The notes below the pieces were generated by a model that had not been told where the DNA came from, did no database searches, and saw only the letters and a program-made list of their open reading frames with translations. Below, in pieces: positions 35,352 to 35,508 of a DNA stretch of 35,508 nucleotides (position 1 is the first letter of the stretch; each line of letters starts with the position of its first letter). Origin of the DNA: an uncultured Thalassospira sp. (GTDB lineage Bacteria > Pseudomonadota > Alphaproteobacteria > Rhodospirillales_A > Thalassospiraceae); contig CAMPHD010000002.1 of the NCBI GenBank assembly GCA_946885765.1, forward strand, positions 1-35,508. The letters are read 5' to 3'. Both the position numbers and the translations under genes were made by a program.

Positions 35352-35508
35352 TTACTCCCTTAATTCGATCAGCAAATCCTTGCTGTCGACCTGTGTACCG
35401 GCGGGGGCATGGATGGTTGCCACAACCCCGTCCTTTTCCGCATGAACCGCGGTTTCCATTTTCATCGCCTCAAGCGAACACATCACATCGCCCGCCTTGA
35501 CCTTCTGA
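35352..35508 (-). CDS. biotin-dependent carboxylase, C-terminal biotinyl domain (partial)
   Basis: Only the last 52 codons are in the window; the gene continues past the right edge. They form a biotinyl/lipoyl domain with the biotin site EAMKMET (Lys is the biotinylated residue) and the usual ending GVVATIHAPAGTQVDSKDLLIEL. This domain ends pyruvate carboxylase, acyl-CoA carboxylase alpha subunits and urea carboxylase, and I cannot tell which. The stop lies seven bases before the glcD ATG. Confidence 0.88.
   Translation of the reverse strand, partial: QKVKAGDVMCSLEAMKMETAVHAEKDGVVATIHAPAGTQVDSKDLLIELRE

Overview
The window looks like a stretch of core chromosome from a marine alphaproteobacterium, most likely Rhodospirillales and close to Thalassospira. 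This rests on recalled protein similarity and gene order (TIGR02302/DUF4175 gene, MJ0042 zinc-ribbon gene and ftsEX; uvrC-pgsA-moaE; pstSCAB-phoU-phoB) and was not tested by a search. Coding density is high. I see no insertion sequences, phage genes, CRISPR arrays, tRNAs or rRNAs.

Layout. 1-7310: a DUF4175 membrane protein converges on a zinc-ribbon membrane protein. The latter diverges from ftsE-ftsX, followed by a YdcF-type envelope protein and a PlsC-type acyltransferase. 7386-12908 (minus strand): a likely operon aroQ-type mutase, hisC, tyrC, then EamA exporter, ChaC glutathione-degrading enzyme and a second EamA exporter. 13086-14894 (plus): metX-metW for methionine synthesis, with a structured leader. 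15014-16185 (plus): an unrecognised lipoprotein and a small helical protein. 16182-19290 (minus): uvrC-pgsA-moaE. 19291-19729: an AT-rich gene-free region with DnaA boxes, an IHF-type site and dense GANTC sites, which I read as a candidate replication origin. 19730-20988 (minus): a PTR1/FolM-like pteridine reductase and folB. 21153-24194: divergent calcium/sodium antiporter and KefB-type antiporter. 24257-30403 (minus): the complete pstS-pstC-pstA-pstB-phoU-phoB phosphate operon. 30818-31108 (plus): a small helical protein of unknown function behind a near-consensus promoter. 31200-35508 (minus): glcD-glcE-glcF glycolate oxidase, placed 7 bases after the 3' end of a biotin-dependent carboxylase gene.

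How the genes work together: ftsEX with the neighbouring envelope genes suggests a division and envelope locus, and a TTAA-N7-TTAA site fits CtrA control. The aromatic block converts chorismate to prephenate and on towards tyrosine. The pst block is a self-contained phosphate uptake and response system apart from phoR, which is not here. Simple bidirectional terminators sit between most convergent gene pairs.

The most interesting items are the candidate oriC between uvrC and folB, the PTR1-like reductase paired with folB, the metX leader with mutually exclusive hairpins, the two small unrecognised gene units, and the coupling of glycolate oxidase to a biotin carboxylase. No wholly new multi-gene system is evident; most of the window is ordinary housekeeping DNA.
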